DNA from: SZUA-309 sp050185825
GTDB lineage: Bacteria; Pseudomonadota; Gammaproteobacteria; Pseudomonadales; Azotimanducaceae
NCBI GenBank assembly: GCA_050185825.1
Contig: JBFWZA010000014.1
Location: 1-64,000 of the forward strand
Direction of reading: 5' to 3'
Length of the DNA stretch: 64,000 nt
The notes beneath the pieces were generated by a model. It ran no database searches, was not told the DNA's origin, and saw nothing but the letters and a program-made list of their open reading frames with translations. The position numbers and the translations under genes are program-made. Within the stretch, counting starts at the first letter, position 1; the number at the start of each line of letters is the position of its first letter. Below, in pieces: positions 41,722-51,069 of this stretch.

Positions 41722-42852
41722 ATGGATTTTTCCTTTTCCGAGGAGCAGACGCTGCTCGCCGACAGCGTCGAGAAGTTCGTGACGAACGACTACCCGTTCG
41801 AGACCCGGCAGAAGCTCGCACGCTCGGCGTCTGGATTCGGCGAGGCCAACTGGCGCACGTTTGCCGAGCTCGGCTGGCTCGGCATTCCGTTCGCCGAGGA
41901 GGACGGCGGCTTCGGCGGCGGCGCGGTGGATCTCATGATCCTCATGGAGCACTTCGGCAAGGGCCTGGTGGTGGAGCCGTACCTGGCGAGCGTGGTGCTC
42001 GCGGGTGGTGCTCTGAAGATTGCCGGCTCCAGGGCGCAGAAGGCCGAGTGGCTGGCCGGCATCATCGACGGCAGCCGCCAGGGTGCGCTCGCCTTCGCAG
42101 AGCCCCAGGGCAGATTCAACCTGGCCGATCTGGTGACCACCGCCAGGGCGGTAAACGGCGGTTATGTGCTGAGCGGCGCCAAGTGCGTGGTGCTCGGCGC
42201 GCCGTCCGCCGACTTCCTGGTGGTGAGCGCGCGCACGAGCGGTGTGCAGCGCGACACGGACGGCGTCTCCCTGTTTCTGGTGCCGTCGGACACGCCCGGC
42301 GTCTCCCGCCGCGACTACCCCACGGTGGATGCCTTCCGCGCCTCGGAAATCGCCTTCAGCGACGTGCATCTCGAGGCCGATGCGCTCCTTGGCGAGGCAG
42401 GCAAAGGCTATCCGGTGCTCGAGCAGGTGATCGACGGCGGTATCCTGGCCGTCGGCTCGGAGGCGGTGGGCTGCATGGAGGTGCTCTACAAGGCGACGGT
42501 GGAGTACTGCAAGACGCGTCAGCAGTTCGGCCAGCCCATCGGCAAGTTTCAGGTGCTGCAGCACCGCATGGTGGACATGTTCATGGAGCACGAGCAGTCC
42601 AAGTCGCTCATGTACATGGCCGCCATGCGTCTGGACGAGGGCTACGACGATGCGGCGAAGAAGGCGGTGTCCGCCTTCAAGGTGCAGGTGGGTAAGTCCG
42701 GGCGCTTCGTCGGCCAGTCCGCCGTGCAGCTCCACGGCGGCATGGGCATGACGGACGAGCTCTCCGTCGGCCACTACTTCAAGCGGCTCACCACCATCGA
42801 CACCCTGTTCGGCAATGGGGACTTTCACCTGAAACGGTTCGGAGCGCTCTGA
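41722..42852 (+). CDS. Acyl-CoA dehydrogenase family flavoprotein
   Basis: This 376-residue enzyme has an N-terminal helical domain (MDFSFSEEQTLLADSVEKFV), a middle domain (ALAFAEPQGRFNLADLVTTA) and a C-terminal helical domain (EYCKTRQQFGQPIGKFQVLQHRMVDMFM, QLHGGMGMTDEL and YFKRLTTIDTLFG). It would oxidise an acyl-CoA to the 2,3-enoyl-CoA and pass electrons to ETF. The usual catalytic Glu region is not clear to me, and the substrate is unknown. ATG 41722 follows AAGGGG. It lies between the shrunken homologue and an alpha/beta hydrolase. Confidence 0.92.
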   Translation: MDFSFSEEQTLLADSVEKFVTNDYPFETRQKLARSASGFGEANWRTFAELGWLGIPFAEEDGGFGGGAVDLMILMEHFGKGLVVEPYLASVVLAGGALKIAGSRAQKAEWLAGIIDGSRQGALAFAEPQGRFNLADLVTTARAVNGGYVLSGAKCVVLGAPSADFLVVSARTSGVQRDTDGVSLFLVPSDTPGVSRRDYPTVDAFRASEIAFSDVHLEADALLGEAGKGYPVLEQVIDGGILAVGSEAVGCMEVLYKATVEYCKTRQQFGQPIGKFQVLQHRMVDMFMEHEQSKSLMYMAAMRLDEGYDDAAKKAVSAFKVQVGKSGRFVGQSAVQLHGGMGMTDELSVGHYFKRLTTIDTLFGNGDFHLKRFGAL

Positions 42853-42853
42853 C

Positions 42854-43747
42854 ATGGCACGCTGGGACAAAAACACGGGACCGACGATCCCCGACTGGTT
42901 CTTCGAGGCGGTGGAGACGGAATACGAGACCCGCACCGTGGAGGTGGACGAGTGCGACGTCGTCTACCAGCTCTGGGGGGGCGGTTCTGGCAAACCCGGG
43001 CTGCTGCTCATCCACGGCATGTTCGCCCACTCCCACTGGTGGGACTTCATCGCCCCCGCGTTTCTCGACGACTACACCGTGGCGGCCATGAACCTCACCG
43101 GCATGGGCGACTCGGACTACCGCTACGAGTACGACAGCGTCACCTATGCGGACGAGATCCTCTCCGTGTGCAGCGACGCAGGCTTCGGCGACGACGTGGT
43201 GGTGGTCGCACACAGCTTCGGCGGCGCCATGGCCGTGAAGGCGGCGAGCCTCTACCCGGAACGTTTCGGCGGCCTGATCCTGGTGGACTCCGGCATCCGC
43301 AATCCGGACGACCCGCCGCCCCAGCACCTGACCATGATGATGGGCCAGGCGGCGAAAATTTATCCGGACAAGCAGACGGCCATCGGCCGCTTCCGCCTGC
43401 AGCCGCCGCAGCCCTGCGAGAACCAGTACGTGCTCGACTACATCGCCCGCCACTCGGTGATGGCGGTGGACGGCGGCTGGTCCTGGAAGTACGACGACGA
43501 CCTGTCGGCGACGCTGAAGGGCGGCGAGCGCCAGCCCGAGGAGTACCAGAGCCTCACCGTGCCGTTCGGCCTCATCTACGGCGCGAACAGTGAGCTCTTC
43601 TCCCGCTCGACCCTGGACTACATGCGCACGCTCGTTCCCCAGGACTTTCCGGCGGTGGCTATCGAGAATGCCCAGCACCACGTGTTCCTGGATCAGCCCC
43701 AGGCGTTCATCGCGGCGCTGAAGGAAATGCTCGCCGGGTTGCAGTAG
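42854..43747 (+). CDS. Alpha/beta-hydrolase
   Basis: This 297-residue cytoplasmic hydrolase has the oxyanion-hole segment LLLIHGMFAHSHWW (residues about 51-64), the nucleophile elbow VVAHSFGGAM (Ser near 120) and the catalytic His in NAQHHVFLDQP near the C terminus. It starts 1 base after the acyl-CoA dehydrogenase stop, so it is part of the same transcription unit, which suggests an ester or acyl-CoA substrate in the same catabolic route. No signal peptide is seen. Confidence 0.9.
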   Translation: MARWDKNTGPTIPDWFFEAVETEYETRTVEVDECDVVYQLWGGGSGKPGLLLIHGMFAHSHWWDFIAPAFLDDYTVAAMNLTGMGDSDYRYEYDSVTYADEILSVCSDAGFGDDVVVVAHSFGGAMAVKAASLYPERFGGLILVDSGIRNPDDPPPQHLTMMMGQAAKIYPDKQTAIGRFRLQPPQPCENQYVLDYIARHSVMAVDGGWSWKYDDDLSATLKGGERQPEEYQSLTVPFGLIYGANSELFSRSTLDYMRTLVPQDFPAVAIENAQHHVFLDQPQAFIAALKEMLAGLQ

Positions 43748-43788
43748 TCCCGGCGCAAAACCTGCCGGGCCCTGCGCGGCCGCTCCGG

Positions 43789-46245
43789 CTAGTCGGCTTC
43801 GAGTCCGCGTGCTGCCTGCAGGACGATCTTCAGCGCCTGGTTCGCCTCCACCGCCTCCCGGCTGTAGAGCAGCGGGAACGACGAGTCCGTGGCCCAGCCT
43901 TCCAGCAGGTTGCCGTAGAACGGTGAGCGCGGGTCTCCCGACTGCCCCGGCGCGTTGGTCATCTCCGCGTCGTCCCAGCGGCCCACATCCAGCACCATGC
44001 GGTACGAGGCGCCAGAGCGGACGAGAAAGTCGTCTTTGCCGAAACCGGTGTTGTTGGTGGTGTTGGCCGTGCCGCCTCGCGGGTAGTCGGGATAGCGCAT
44101 GGCCGCGGCGAGCCCCGGCGGTGCCAGGGTGAGAAGCGGGTGCTCGAACGCTGTGCGGTGCAGGTTACCCCACTGCCAGGCAGCAGGGTCGTCGCCGAGC
44201 AGTCGCATCGTCTCCGCCCAGGCGGCGTCGAGACTCGTAAGTGCGGGTGTGGCAGCACCCGGATCACCGAGGGTCTCCAGCACGGCCAGGGAGTCCATGC
44301 CGGTGAGCATGCTGCTGGCCCCGGGCAGCCGGTAGTCCAGCAGCGCGCGCTCCAGGTAGCGGTAGAACCAGACGGCATAGAGCGCGGCCGGTGCGGAATC
44401 CGGCGTCAGGGTGGCGTCCCAGCTCTTGAGCATGGCCAGCGCGGGGCGGTTCGGATGGGCGGTAGCGCTCGGCAGCCGGGCGATCACCTCCCGGGCGAGC
44501 ACGGAGTGATAATCGCGCTGCAGATCGTGCGAGTCCACCAGGCTGTGCCGGGGCTGGCTCGCCAGCACCTCCCACAGCCGCCGGAAGCGCCAGGGGGCCG
44601 ACCACTCGAAGCCGATGCGCCGCTCGGCGATCGGGTAGCCCTTCGGCAGGTTCATGGCGTTGGCGGTGCCGGCGAAGTTCCGCGGCGGGTTGTACTCCTC
44701 GGGCAGCGCGTCCATGTCGAAGAATCCGTCCCACTCGTAGCGGCCGTCACCCGGCACGGGCAGCAGGCCGTCCCAGTTGATCCGCCGCGGAAAGAGCCCG
44801 GCGGGCTTGTAGCCGATGTTGCCGTCGATGTCCGCGTAGACCTGGTTCTCGCTCGGCGCGCCCCAGCGGTTGAGCGCCGCCACGAACTGGCGCCAGTTGC
44901 GCGCCCGCATGTACTCCACGCTGCCGAAGTAAGGCGACATGCCGGGCTCGAGCCAGGCGGCGCGCACGGCATAGAGCGCATCCTTGGTCTCGTAGACCAC
45001 CGGACCGTGCCGCGTGAATGTCAGGGTCACGTTCCGGCCGGGGCCGCCCTTCACCGGGATCGTCTCCTCGACGGTGGTAAGCGGTTCCGCCCGGCCCCGG
45101 TAGAGGTAGCCCGCGTCCCGGTCGTCCTTGACGCCGTCGGCGCGGGTTCTGAGGCGCCCGCGCTGATAGACGTAGAGATCCTCCTGGTCGATGGGAAAGA
45201 TGGTGAGGCCGAAGGCGATGCGGTCGTTGTGGCCGATGGAGATGCCCGGCAGCGCCGGCTCGCCGGCGCCGATCACGTCGAGACCCGGGGCCGTGAGATG
45301 GGCGATGTAGCGCAGCGACGGCACGGCGTGTCCCCGGTGCGGATCGTCCGCCAGGATCGGCCGGCCCGTGTCCGTGCGCCCGGGGGCCACCACCCAGTTG
45401 TTGCTGCCGAGCTGGCCGTCCAGCGAGCGGGTCTCGGACTCGGCGAGGAGCCGCGCCCGATGCACATCGGCGGCCAGCCGGGTCTCCGTCAGCGCCGCGA
45501 AGCTCACCGGGGCGGTGGCGAGCAGGTAGTCGTCGATCACGCCGTCGGGCAGCGTGCAGGGCTCGAACCCGTCCGGAATTCGGGTTTCCCACGCGGGTTC
45601 CAGCACCTTTTCGAGGCTCGCGGCGGCAAGACCCAGCTCGCAGGCGATGCGGGCGCGCCGGACCTCGCTCGCGACGTTCCGCCAGAGACCGTTGCTGCGG
45701 ATGCGGACCACGTCCGCGGCGGCCCAGAGCGACGGCGTGTAGCCGAGGAGCTCGAACTCCGGCGGCAGGAGCTCCGGATGCTCATCGATCAGTTGCACGT
45801 AGGTGTTGATGCCGTCTGTGAACGACTCGGCGATGCGCTTGGCGTCCGAGCCGTAGGCGAGCCACTCGTCGCGCATGTCACCCCGGTAGAGAAACAGCCG
45901 CGCCGCGCGGTCCTGCTCGGCGTAGGCTTCCCCCAGCACCTCGGCGAGGAGTCCCAGGCCCCTGCGGCGCCAGGTGTCGATCTGCCAGAGCCGGTCGCGG
46001 GCGGCATTGAAGCCCTGCACGAAAAAGGCGTCGTAGTGGGTGCCGGCGTAGATGTGCGGCACGCCCCAGTGATCCACCAGGATCTCCGCATCCTGGCTGA
46101 GTCCGTCGACCCGATAGGTGAGGGTGGGCACGTCGCCCATGTCCGGGGTATCGACGGCAAACGCTGCGTCGGGCGTTGACAGGGCAGACCACGCGAGCAG
46201 GCCACAGAGTGTGGCCGTGTGCAGGGGAAGGAGACGCGGATTCAA
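43789..46245 (-). CDS. Penicillin-acylase-family N-terminal nucleophile hydrolase
   Basis: This 818-residue precursor has a signal peptide (LCGLLAWSALSTPDAAFA), an alpha-chain region and the autoprocessing site GSNNWVV at Ser281, which becomes the N-terminal nucleophile of the beta chain. HGPVVYETKD and the downstream NRWGAPSENQVYAD match the beta chain. The family includes penicillin acylases and acyl-homoserine-lactone acylases that cleave amides in the periplasm. The only usable start is TTG 46245; an in-frame stop lies just upstream and other candidates are CTG. The start and its ribosome-binding site (GAGGGG) are embedded in the nrdB terminator. It converges with the alpha/beta-hydrolase gene. 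Confidence 0.88.
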   Translation of the reverse strand: MNPRLLPLHTATLCGLLAWSALSTPDAAFAVDTPDMGDVPTLTYRVDGLSQDAEILVDHWGVPHIYAGTHYDAFFVQGFNAARDRLWQIDTWRRRGLGLLAEVLGEAYAEQDRAARLFLYRGDMRDEWLAYGSDAKRIAESFTDGINTYVQLIDEHPELLPPEFELLGYTPSLWAAADVVRIRSNGLWRNVASEVRRARIACELGLAAASLEKVLEPAWETRIPDGFEPCTLPDGVIDDYLLATAPVSFAALTETRLAADVHRARLLAESETRSLDGQLGSNNWVVAPGRTDTGRPILADDPHRGHAVPSLRYIAHLTAPGLDVIGAGEPALPGISIGHNDRIAFGLTIFPIDQEDLYVYQRGRLRTRADGVKDDRDAGYLYRGRAEPLTTVEETIPVKGGPGRNVTLTFTRHGPVVYETKDALYAVRAAWLEPGMSPYFGSVEYMRARNWRQFVAALNRWGAPSENQVYADIDGNIGYKPAGLFPRRINWDGLLPVPGDGRYEWDGFFDMDALPEEYNPPRNFAGTANAMNLPKGYPIAERRIGFEWSAPWRFRRLWEVLASQPRHSLVDSHDLQRDYHSVLAREVIARLPSATAHPNRPALAMLKSWDATLTPDSAPAALYAVWFYRYLERALLDYRLPGASSMLTGMDSLAVLETLGDPGAATPALTSLDAAWAETMRLLGDDPAAWQWGNLHRTAFEHPLLTLAPPGLAAAMRYPDYPRGGTANTTNNTGFGKDDFLVRSGASYRMVLDVGRWDDAEMTNAPGQSGDPRSPFYGNLLEGWATDSSFPLLYSREAVEANQALKIVLQAARGLEAD

Positions 46246-46283
46246 AAAAAAAGGCCCCTCGAGTCCGTGAGAACTTGAGGGGC
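46244..46283 (-). terminator. Rho-independent terminator of nrdAB
   Basis: On the minus strand a GC-rich stem (GCCCCTC pairing with GAGGGGC, extended by four more pairs to about 11 bp, with an 8-base loop) is followed by nine T residues. It lies 84 bases beyond the nrdB stop. Its 3' arm and T tract also supply the ribosome-binding site and TTG start of the penicillin-acylase-family gene. Confidence 0.9.
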
Positions 46284-46314
46284 TACGTTAGCGGGAAGTC
46301 CCCGCAAAGGAAAC

Positions 46315-46337
46315 GCCGCCGCAGGTCGAACGGCGGC
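46315..46337 (-). other. Additional hairpin between nrdB and its terminator
   Basis: GCCGCCG (46315-46321) pairs perfectly with CGGCGGC (46331-46337) around a 9-base loop. It lies about 30 bases after the nrdB stop and may protect the 3' end of the nrdAB messenger or help transcription to stop. A smaller GCGGG/CCCGC hairpin sits between it and the terminator. Confidence 0.6.
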
Positions 46338-46367
46338 AGATTCAACCGGACGTCGCTGATCCCGGGC

Positions 46368-47750
46368 TCAGTCCCAGGAAAGCGCGCCGCCGGTCTGATA
46401 CTCAGTCACCCGGGTCTCGAAAAAGTTCTTCTCCTTCTTGAGATCCATGATCTCGCTCATCCAGGGGAACGGGTTCTTCACGCCGGGGAACTGCTCAGGC
46501 AGGCCGATCTGCGCCAGCCGCCGGTTGGCGATGAACTGCAGGTACTCGGCCATCATGTTGGCGTTCATGCCGAGGATGCCGCGGGGCATCGTATCCTTGG
46601 CGTACTCGATCTCGAGCTGCATGCCCTCCAGGATCATCTGCCGGGCCAGGGTCTGCATCTCCTCGTCCCAGAGCTTCGGGTTCTCCAGCTTGATCTGGTT
46701 GATCACGTCGATGCCGAAGTTCACGTGCATGGACTCGTCGCGCAGGATGTACTGGAACTGCTCGGAGGTGCCCGTCATCTTGTTGCGGCGGCCCATGGAG
46801 AGGATCTGGGAGAAGCCACAATAGAAGAAGATGCCTTCCAGCACGCAGTAGTAGGCGATCAGGTTCGACAGCAGCGCCTTGTCCGTCTCCGGGGTGCCGG
46901 TGCGGAAGGTGGGATCCGAGATCTCCCGGGTGTACTTCAGCGCCCAGCTCGCCTTACGGGCGACGGAAGGCACCTCGTGGTACATGTTGAAGATCTCGCC
47001 CTCGTCCATACCCAGCGACTCGATGCAGTACTGGTACGCATGGGTGTGGATCGCTTCCTCGAAGGCCTGGCGCAGCAGGTACTGGCGGCATTCCGGATTG
47101 GTGATCAGCCGGTAGATGGCGAGCACCAGGTTGTTGGCCACCAGGGAGTCGGCGGTGGAGAAGAAGCCGAGGCTGCGCTTCACCACCACCCGCTCGTCGT
47201 CCGTGAGCCCGCCCTCGGACTTCCACAGGGCGATGTCCGCGTTCATGTTCACTTCCTGCGGCATCCAGTGGTTGGCGCAGCCGTCCAGATACTTCTGCCA
47301 GGCCCAGTCGTACTTGAAGGGCACGAGCTGGTTGAGGTCCGCCCGGCAGTTGATCATCCGCTTCTGATCCACGGTCACCCGGCTGTACTCGGCGCTGTCG
47401 GCCACCATGGGTGCTTCCAGGTGGGCTACCGCTTCGGCCGCCTCGCGCATGGCGGAGGCTTCCGCAGCCTGGATCTTCACCGTGGCCGGATCCACCGATG
47501 CCGCGGCGGCAGGCGCGGCCGCCAGATTGGTGTGCACCGGATCCTCGTCGCTCGCGCCGCCGGCCAGCGGGCTGGCGGCCGGTGCAGGCTCCGGGAGCGG
47601 GGAGATCTCCGCCTCGTCGAGGGTGAGCTCCGGTTCCGGCTCTCTTATTTCCGGCTCCTTTACTTCCGGAAAGGCCGCCCGCGCCATGATGGCGTCTTTC
47701 GCCGGCTTGTCGGCCGGCTGGTCTTCGCTGTAATCGTCCCAGCTCAACAT
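46368..47750 (-). CDS. nrdB: Class Ia ribonucleotide reductase beta subunit NrdB
   Basis: NrdB holds the di-iron/tyrosyl-radical cofactor that starts ribonucleotide reduction. The 460-residue protein has the iron-ligand and radical segment EEAIHTHAY (Glu and His ligands, radical Tyr four residues after His), EGIFFYCGF and RDESMHVNFG, plus the W-rich DWAWQKYLDGCANHWMPQE. Residues about 1-110 form an acidic and Pro/Ala-rich extension beyond the usual start, absent from short NrdB proteins. ATG 47750 follows AAGGAGGA and is 17 bases after nrdA. Confidence 0.97.
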   Translation of the reverse strand: MLSWDDYSEDQPADKPAKDAIMARAAFPEVKEPEIREPEPELTLDEAEISPLPEPAPAASPLAGGASDEDPVHTNLAAAPAAAASVDPATVKIQAAEASAMREAAEAVAHLEAPMVADSAEYSRVTVDQKRMINCRADLNQLVPFKYDWAWQKYLDGCANHWMPQEVNMNADIALWKSEGGLTDDERVVVKRSLGFFSTADSLVANNLVLAIYRLITNPECRQYLLRQAFEEAIHTHAYQYCIESLGMDEGEIFNMYHEVPSVARKASWALKYTREISDPTFRTGTPETDKALLSNLIAYYCVLEGIFFYCGFSQILSMGRRNKMTGTSEQFQYILRDESMHVNFGIDVINQIKLENPKLWDEEMQTLARQMILEGMQLEIEYAKDTMPRGILGMNANMMAEYLQFIANRRLAQIGLPEQFPGVKNPFPWMSEIMDLKKEKNFFETRVTEYQTGGALSWD

Positions 47751-47767
47751 GGTCGTTCCTCCTTCAA

Positions 47768-50752
47768 CTACTGGCAGGCTTCGCAGTCCGGGTCGTCGAT
47801 GGAGCAGGCCAGCGGCACGTCGGCCGGAGCGCCGTCGAGCGCCATGTCCTGTTCCGCCGGAGCCGGGTTCTTCGCCTTCACCGGCTCGGCTGCTTTTCCA
47901 GCCGCGGGAGCTGAGGCAGCCACCGCGTTCAGCTTGCCGCGGTCGAGCGTCGACTTCTCGGTGCTGGTGGCTCCCAGGGCACGCAGGTAGTAGGTGGTCT
48001 TGAGCCCCCTGAGCCACGCCATCCGGTAGGTGATGTCGAGCTTCTTACCCGACGCCTCGGCGATGTAGAGGTTCAGGGACTGGGCCTGGTCGATCCACTT
48101 CTGCCGGCGGCTGGCGGCATCCACCAGCCAGCGGGGCTCCACCTCGAAGGCGGTGGCGTAGAGCTCCTTGAGCTCCGCCGGTATCCGCTCGATGCTGGCC
48201 AGGCTGCCGTCGTAGTACTTCAGGTCGTTGACCATCACCTTGTCCCACAACCCGATCTTCTTCAGGTCGCGCACCATGTACGGGTTCACCACGGTGAACT
48301 CGCCGGAGAGGTTCGATTTCACGTACAGGTTCTGATACGTGGGCTCGATGGACTGGGAGACCCCGGTGATGTTGGCGATGGTGGCCGTGGGGGCGATGGC
48401 CATCACGTTGGAGTTGCGCATGCCGTGGATCTGCACCTTGGAGCGCAGCTTCTCCCAGTTGAGCGTGCTCGAGAAGTCCGCGTCCAGGTAGTCCTCGCCG
48501 CGTTCGTTCGCCAGCATCTTCAGCGAGTCGATGGGCAGGATGCCCTGGCTCCACAGCGAGCCCGAGAAGCTCGCGTAGGCGCCGCGTTCCTTGGCCAGCT
48601 TGCAGGAGGCGTCGATGGCGTAATAGCTGATCGCTTCCATGGAGCGGTCGGCGAAGGCGACGGCGGCGTCGCTGCCGTAGGGGATGCGCTGCTCGTAGAG
48701 CGCATCCTGGAAGCCCATGATGCCGAGTCCCACGGGGCGGTGACGCATGTTCGAGTTCCGCGCCTGGGGCACGGAGTAGTAGTTGATGTCGATCACGTTA
48801 TCGAGCATGCGCACCGCGGTCCGCACCGTCTTCTTCAGCTTCTTCGTGTCCAGCTCGCCATTCACGATGTGATTGGGCAGGTTGATGGAGCCGAGATTGC
48901 AGACGGCGATCTCCTCCTCGGACGTGTTCAGGGTGATTTCCGTGCACAGGTTCGAGGAGTGGACCACACCCGCGTGCTGCTGGGGGGAGCGGATGTTGCA
49001 GACATCTTTGAAGGTCATCCAGGGATGGCCGGTTTCGAAGAGCATGGACAGCATCTTGCGCCACAGCTCCCGGGCCTTGACCCGCCGGAACAGGCCGAGC
49101 TGGCCGGTGCGGGTCATTTCCTCGTAGGCCTCGTAGCGCTTCTCGAAGGCGCGGCCGTAGAGGTCGTGCAGATCGGTGACGTCGCTCGGCGAGAACAGCG
49201 TCCACTCCTCGTCCTCGAAGACCCGCTTCATGAACAGATCCGGAATCCAGTTCGCCGTGTTCATGTCGTGGGTGCGGCGCCGGTCGTCGCCCGTGTTCTT
49301 TCTGAGATCGAGGAATTCCTCGATGTCCAGGTGCCAGGTCTCGAGGTAGGCGCACACCGCGCCCTTGCGCTTGCCGCCCTGGTTCACGGCCACCGCCGTG
49401 TCGTTCACCACCTTGAGGAACGGCACCACGCCCTGGGACTTGCCGTTGGTGCCCTTGATGTAGGAGCCGAGCGCCCGCACCCGCGTCCAGTCGTTGCCGA
49501 GGCCGCCCGCCCACTTGGAGAGCAGCGCGTTGTCGCGGATCGCCCCATAGATGCCTTCCAGGTTGTCCGGCACGGAGGTGAGGAAGCACGAGGAGAGCTG
49601 CGGGCGAAGCGTGCCGGCATTGAACAGTGTCGGCGTTGAGCTCATGTAGTCGAAGGAAGACAGCAGGTCGTAGAACTGGATGGCCCGCGCGGTGGGATCG
49701 TCTTCCCGCACGGCCAGCCCCATGGCCACCCGCATGAAGAACACCTGCGGCAGCTCGAAGCGGGTGTCGTCCGAGTGGATGAAGTAGCGGTCGTAGAGGG
49801 TCTGCAGGCCGAGATAGGTGAACTGCAGGTCCCGCTCGGGCTTCAGCGCGTTGCCGAGTGCGAGCATGTCGAAGCCGGCGAGCTCGGGTGCGACCAGCTC
49901 GAGCTCGATGCCCCGCTCGATGAAGGCGGCCAGCGCCGTGGGGTAGAGGTTCACCATCTCGCTCTGGGTGGCGCGGAAGTGCTCGCCGGAGGCCACGTTG
50001 AGGAACGCCAGCGCCTCGGTGCGGCACTCGTCGAGCAGCAGCCGGGCGGAGACGTAGGTGTAGTTGGGCTCCTCCTCGATGAGGGTGCGCGCCGTCATCA
50101 GGAGCGACGTGGACACGTCCTTGCGGGAGATCCCGTCGTACATGTTGGTCATCGCTTCGCTGATGATCCGCTCGGCGTCCACGGCGGCGAGATCGGTGCA
50201 GGCTTCCCGCACCAGCGTGCGCATGCGCTCCACGTCGAGCGGACCCTTGCTGCCGTCCTCGTAGACGACGCTGATGGCCGGCTTCTCGGCAGCGGGCTGC
50301 TCGGCCTCGCGACGCTGGCGTCGCGCCTTCGCCCGCTCTTCCCGGTAGAGCACGTAGTCGCGGGCCACCCGGTGCTCGCCGGAGCGCATCAGCGCCAGCT
50401 CCACCTGGTCCTGGATGTCCTCGATGTGGATGGTGCCGCCGGACGGGAAGCGGCGCTTGAAGGTGGTGGTCACCTGCTCGGTCAGGTGCGAGACCAGCTC
50501 GCGAATCCGTGGCGACGCCGCGGCGGTGCCGCCTTCCACGGCAAGGAATGCCTTGGTCAGCGCCAGCGCGATCTTGTCATCGGTGTAGGGCACCACGGTG
50601 CCGTTGCGCTTGATCACCCGGAGCTTGCCCGGCGCGGTGGCGGCGATGGCCGGTGACAGGGGTTCCGCGGTCTGAGCGCGGGGTGCATTGCTTCTGGCGT
50701 CTTTACTGCTGCCGCTGGAGCGATCGAATCTGGGGTCCGGTTCGGTGTGCAT
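47768..50752 (-). CDS. nrdA: Class Ia ribonucleotide reductase alpha subunit NrdA
   Basis: NrdA reduces ribonucleoside diphosphates to deoxyribonucleotides. The 994-residue protein has two N-terminal ATP-cones (residues about 40-140, starting RVIKRNGTVVPY, and about 155-250, starting ISVVYEDGSKG), then the ten-stranded barrel. Active-site cysteines are seen in PQLSSCFLTS, SSNLCTEI and AVCNLGSINL, and a C-terminal shuttle pair in DDPDCEACQ. Two cones occur in Pseudomonas NrdA, where ATP/dATP control is unusual. It starts at ATG 50752, followed by nrdB. The long upstream region contains NrdR- and DnaA-like sites. Confidence 0.97.
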   Translation of the reverse strand: MHTEPDPRFDRSSGSSKDARSNAPRAQTAEPLSPAIAATAPGKLRVIKRNGTVVPYTDDKIALALTKAFLAVEGGTAAASPRIRELVSHLTEQVTTTFKRRFPSGGTIHIEDIQDQVELALMRSGEHRVARDYVLYREERAKARRQRREAEQPAAEKPAISVVYEDGSKGPLDVERMRTLVREACTDLAAVDAERIISEAMTNMYDGISRKDVSTSLLMTARTLIEEEPNYTYVSARLLLDECRTEALAFLNVASGEHFRATQSEMVNLYPTALAAFIERGIELELVAPELAGFDMLALGNALKPERDLQFTYLGLQTLYDRYFIHSDDTRFELPQVFFMRVAMGLAVREDDPTARAIQFYDLLSSFDYMSSTPTLFNAGTLRPQLSSCFLTSVPDNLEGIYGAIRDNALLSKWAGGLGNDWTRVRALGSYIKGTNGKSQGVVPFLKVVNDTAVAVNQGGKRKGAVCAYLETWHLDIEEFLDLRKNTGDDRRRTHDMNTANWIPDLFMKRVFEDEEWTLFSPSDVTDLHDLYGRAFEKRYEAYEEMTRTGQLGLFRRVKARELWRKMLSMLFETGHPWMTFKDVCNIRSPQQHAGVVHSSNLCTEITLNTSEEEIAVCNLGSINLPNHIVNGELDTKKLKKTVRTAVRMLDNVIDINYYSVPQARNSNMRHRPVGLGIMGFQDALYEQRIPYGSDAAVAFADRSMEAISYYAIDASCKLAKERGAYASFSGSLWSQGILPIDSLKMLANERGEDYLDADFSSTLNWEKLRSKVQIHGMRNSNVMAIAPTATIANITGVSQSIEPTYQNLYVKSNLSGEFTVVNPYMVRDLKKIGLWDKVMVNDLKYYDGSLASIERIPAELKELYATAFEVEPRWLVDAASRRQKWIDQAQSLNLYIAEASGKKLDITYRMAWLRGLKTTYYLRALGATSTEKSTLDRGKLNAVAASAPAAGKAAEPVKAKNPAPAEQDMALDGAPADVPLACSIDDPDCEACQ

Positions 50753-50881
50753 GGTTGGTTGGCTACTCCCCGAGCGTTTTTTGCTTTCTGGTGGTTTGTT
50801 TGTGTTCTGGCGGTTCTGACCCTGGCGTCACCGGCCGCGTGACCTGCCCGCCTGTCGGCGTCGATTTCCGGGAAACCGGAG

Positions 50882-50897
50882 GCACCACATATTGAGG
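50882..50897. promoter_or_regulatory. Weaker NrdR-box candidate upstream of nrdA
   Basis: GCACCACATATTGAGG matches about 11 of 16 positions of the NrdR consensus acaCwAtATaTwGtgt by eye, including most of the central core. It lies 130 bases upstream of the nrdA start, a plausible place for the repressor that links dNTP levels to nrdAB expression. On its own the match is weak. Confidence 0.35.
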
Positions 50898-51069
50898 TTG
50901 GCGGAGTCGCCGTCGGGACCGTATCCGCGCGCAGGGGAAGCGGGAAACGACCGGCGACAACCCGCCGCGCACCGACGGTTACCGGTCGTTCCGGCTGCTT
51001 GTCCGGCTGCCACGGACAGCCGGCCGACGACGTTCCGACCTGTCGTGCGGGCACCATCCGGATGCCGGT

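Noticed and set aside
40963..42852. Long frame opening upstream of the acyl-CoA dehydrogenase
   Set aside because: The first 253 codons are the shadow of the 231-residue gene in another frame; the dehydrogenase itself begins at ATG 41722 with a ribosome-binding site.
43789..46245. Penicillin-acylase-family gene as part of an antibiotic or quorum-sensing cluster
   Set aside because: Its neighbours are nrdAB and an unrelated acyl-CoA operon; nothing shows a biosynthetic or luxI/luxR context.
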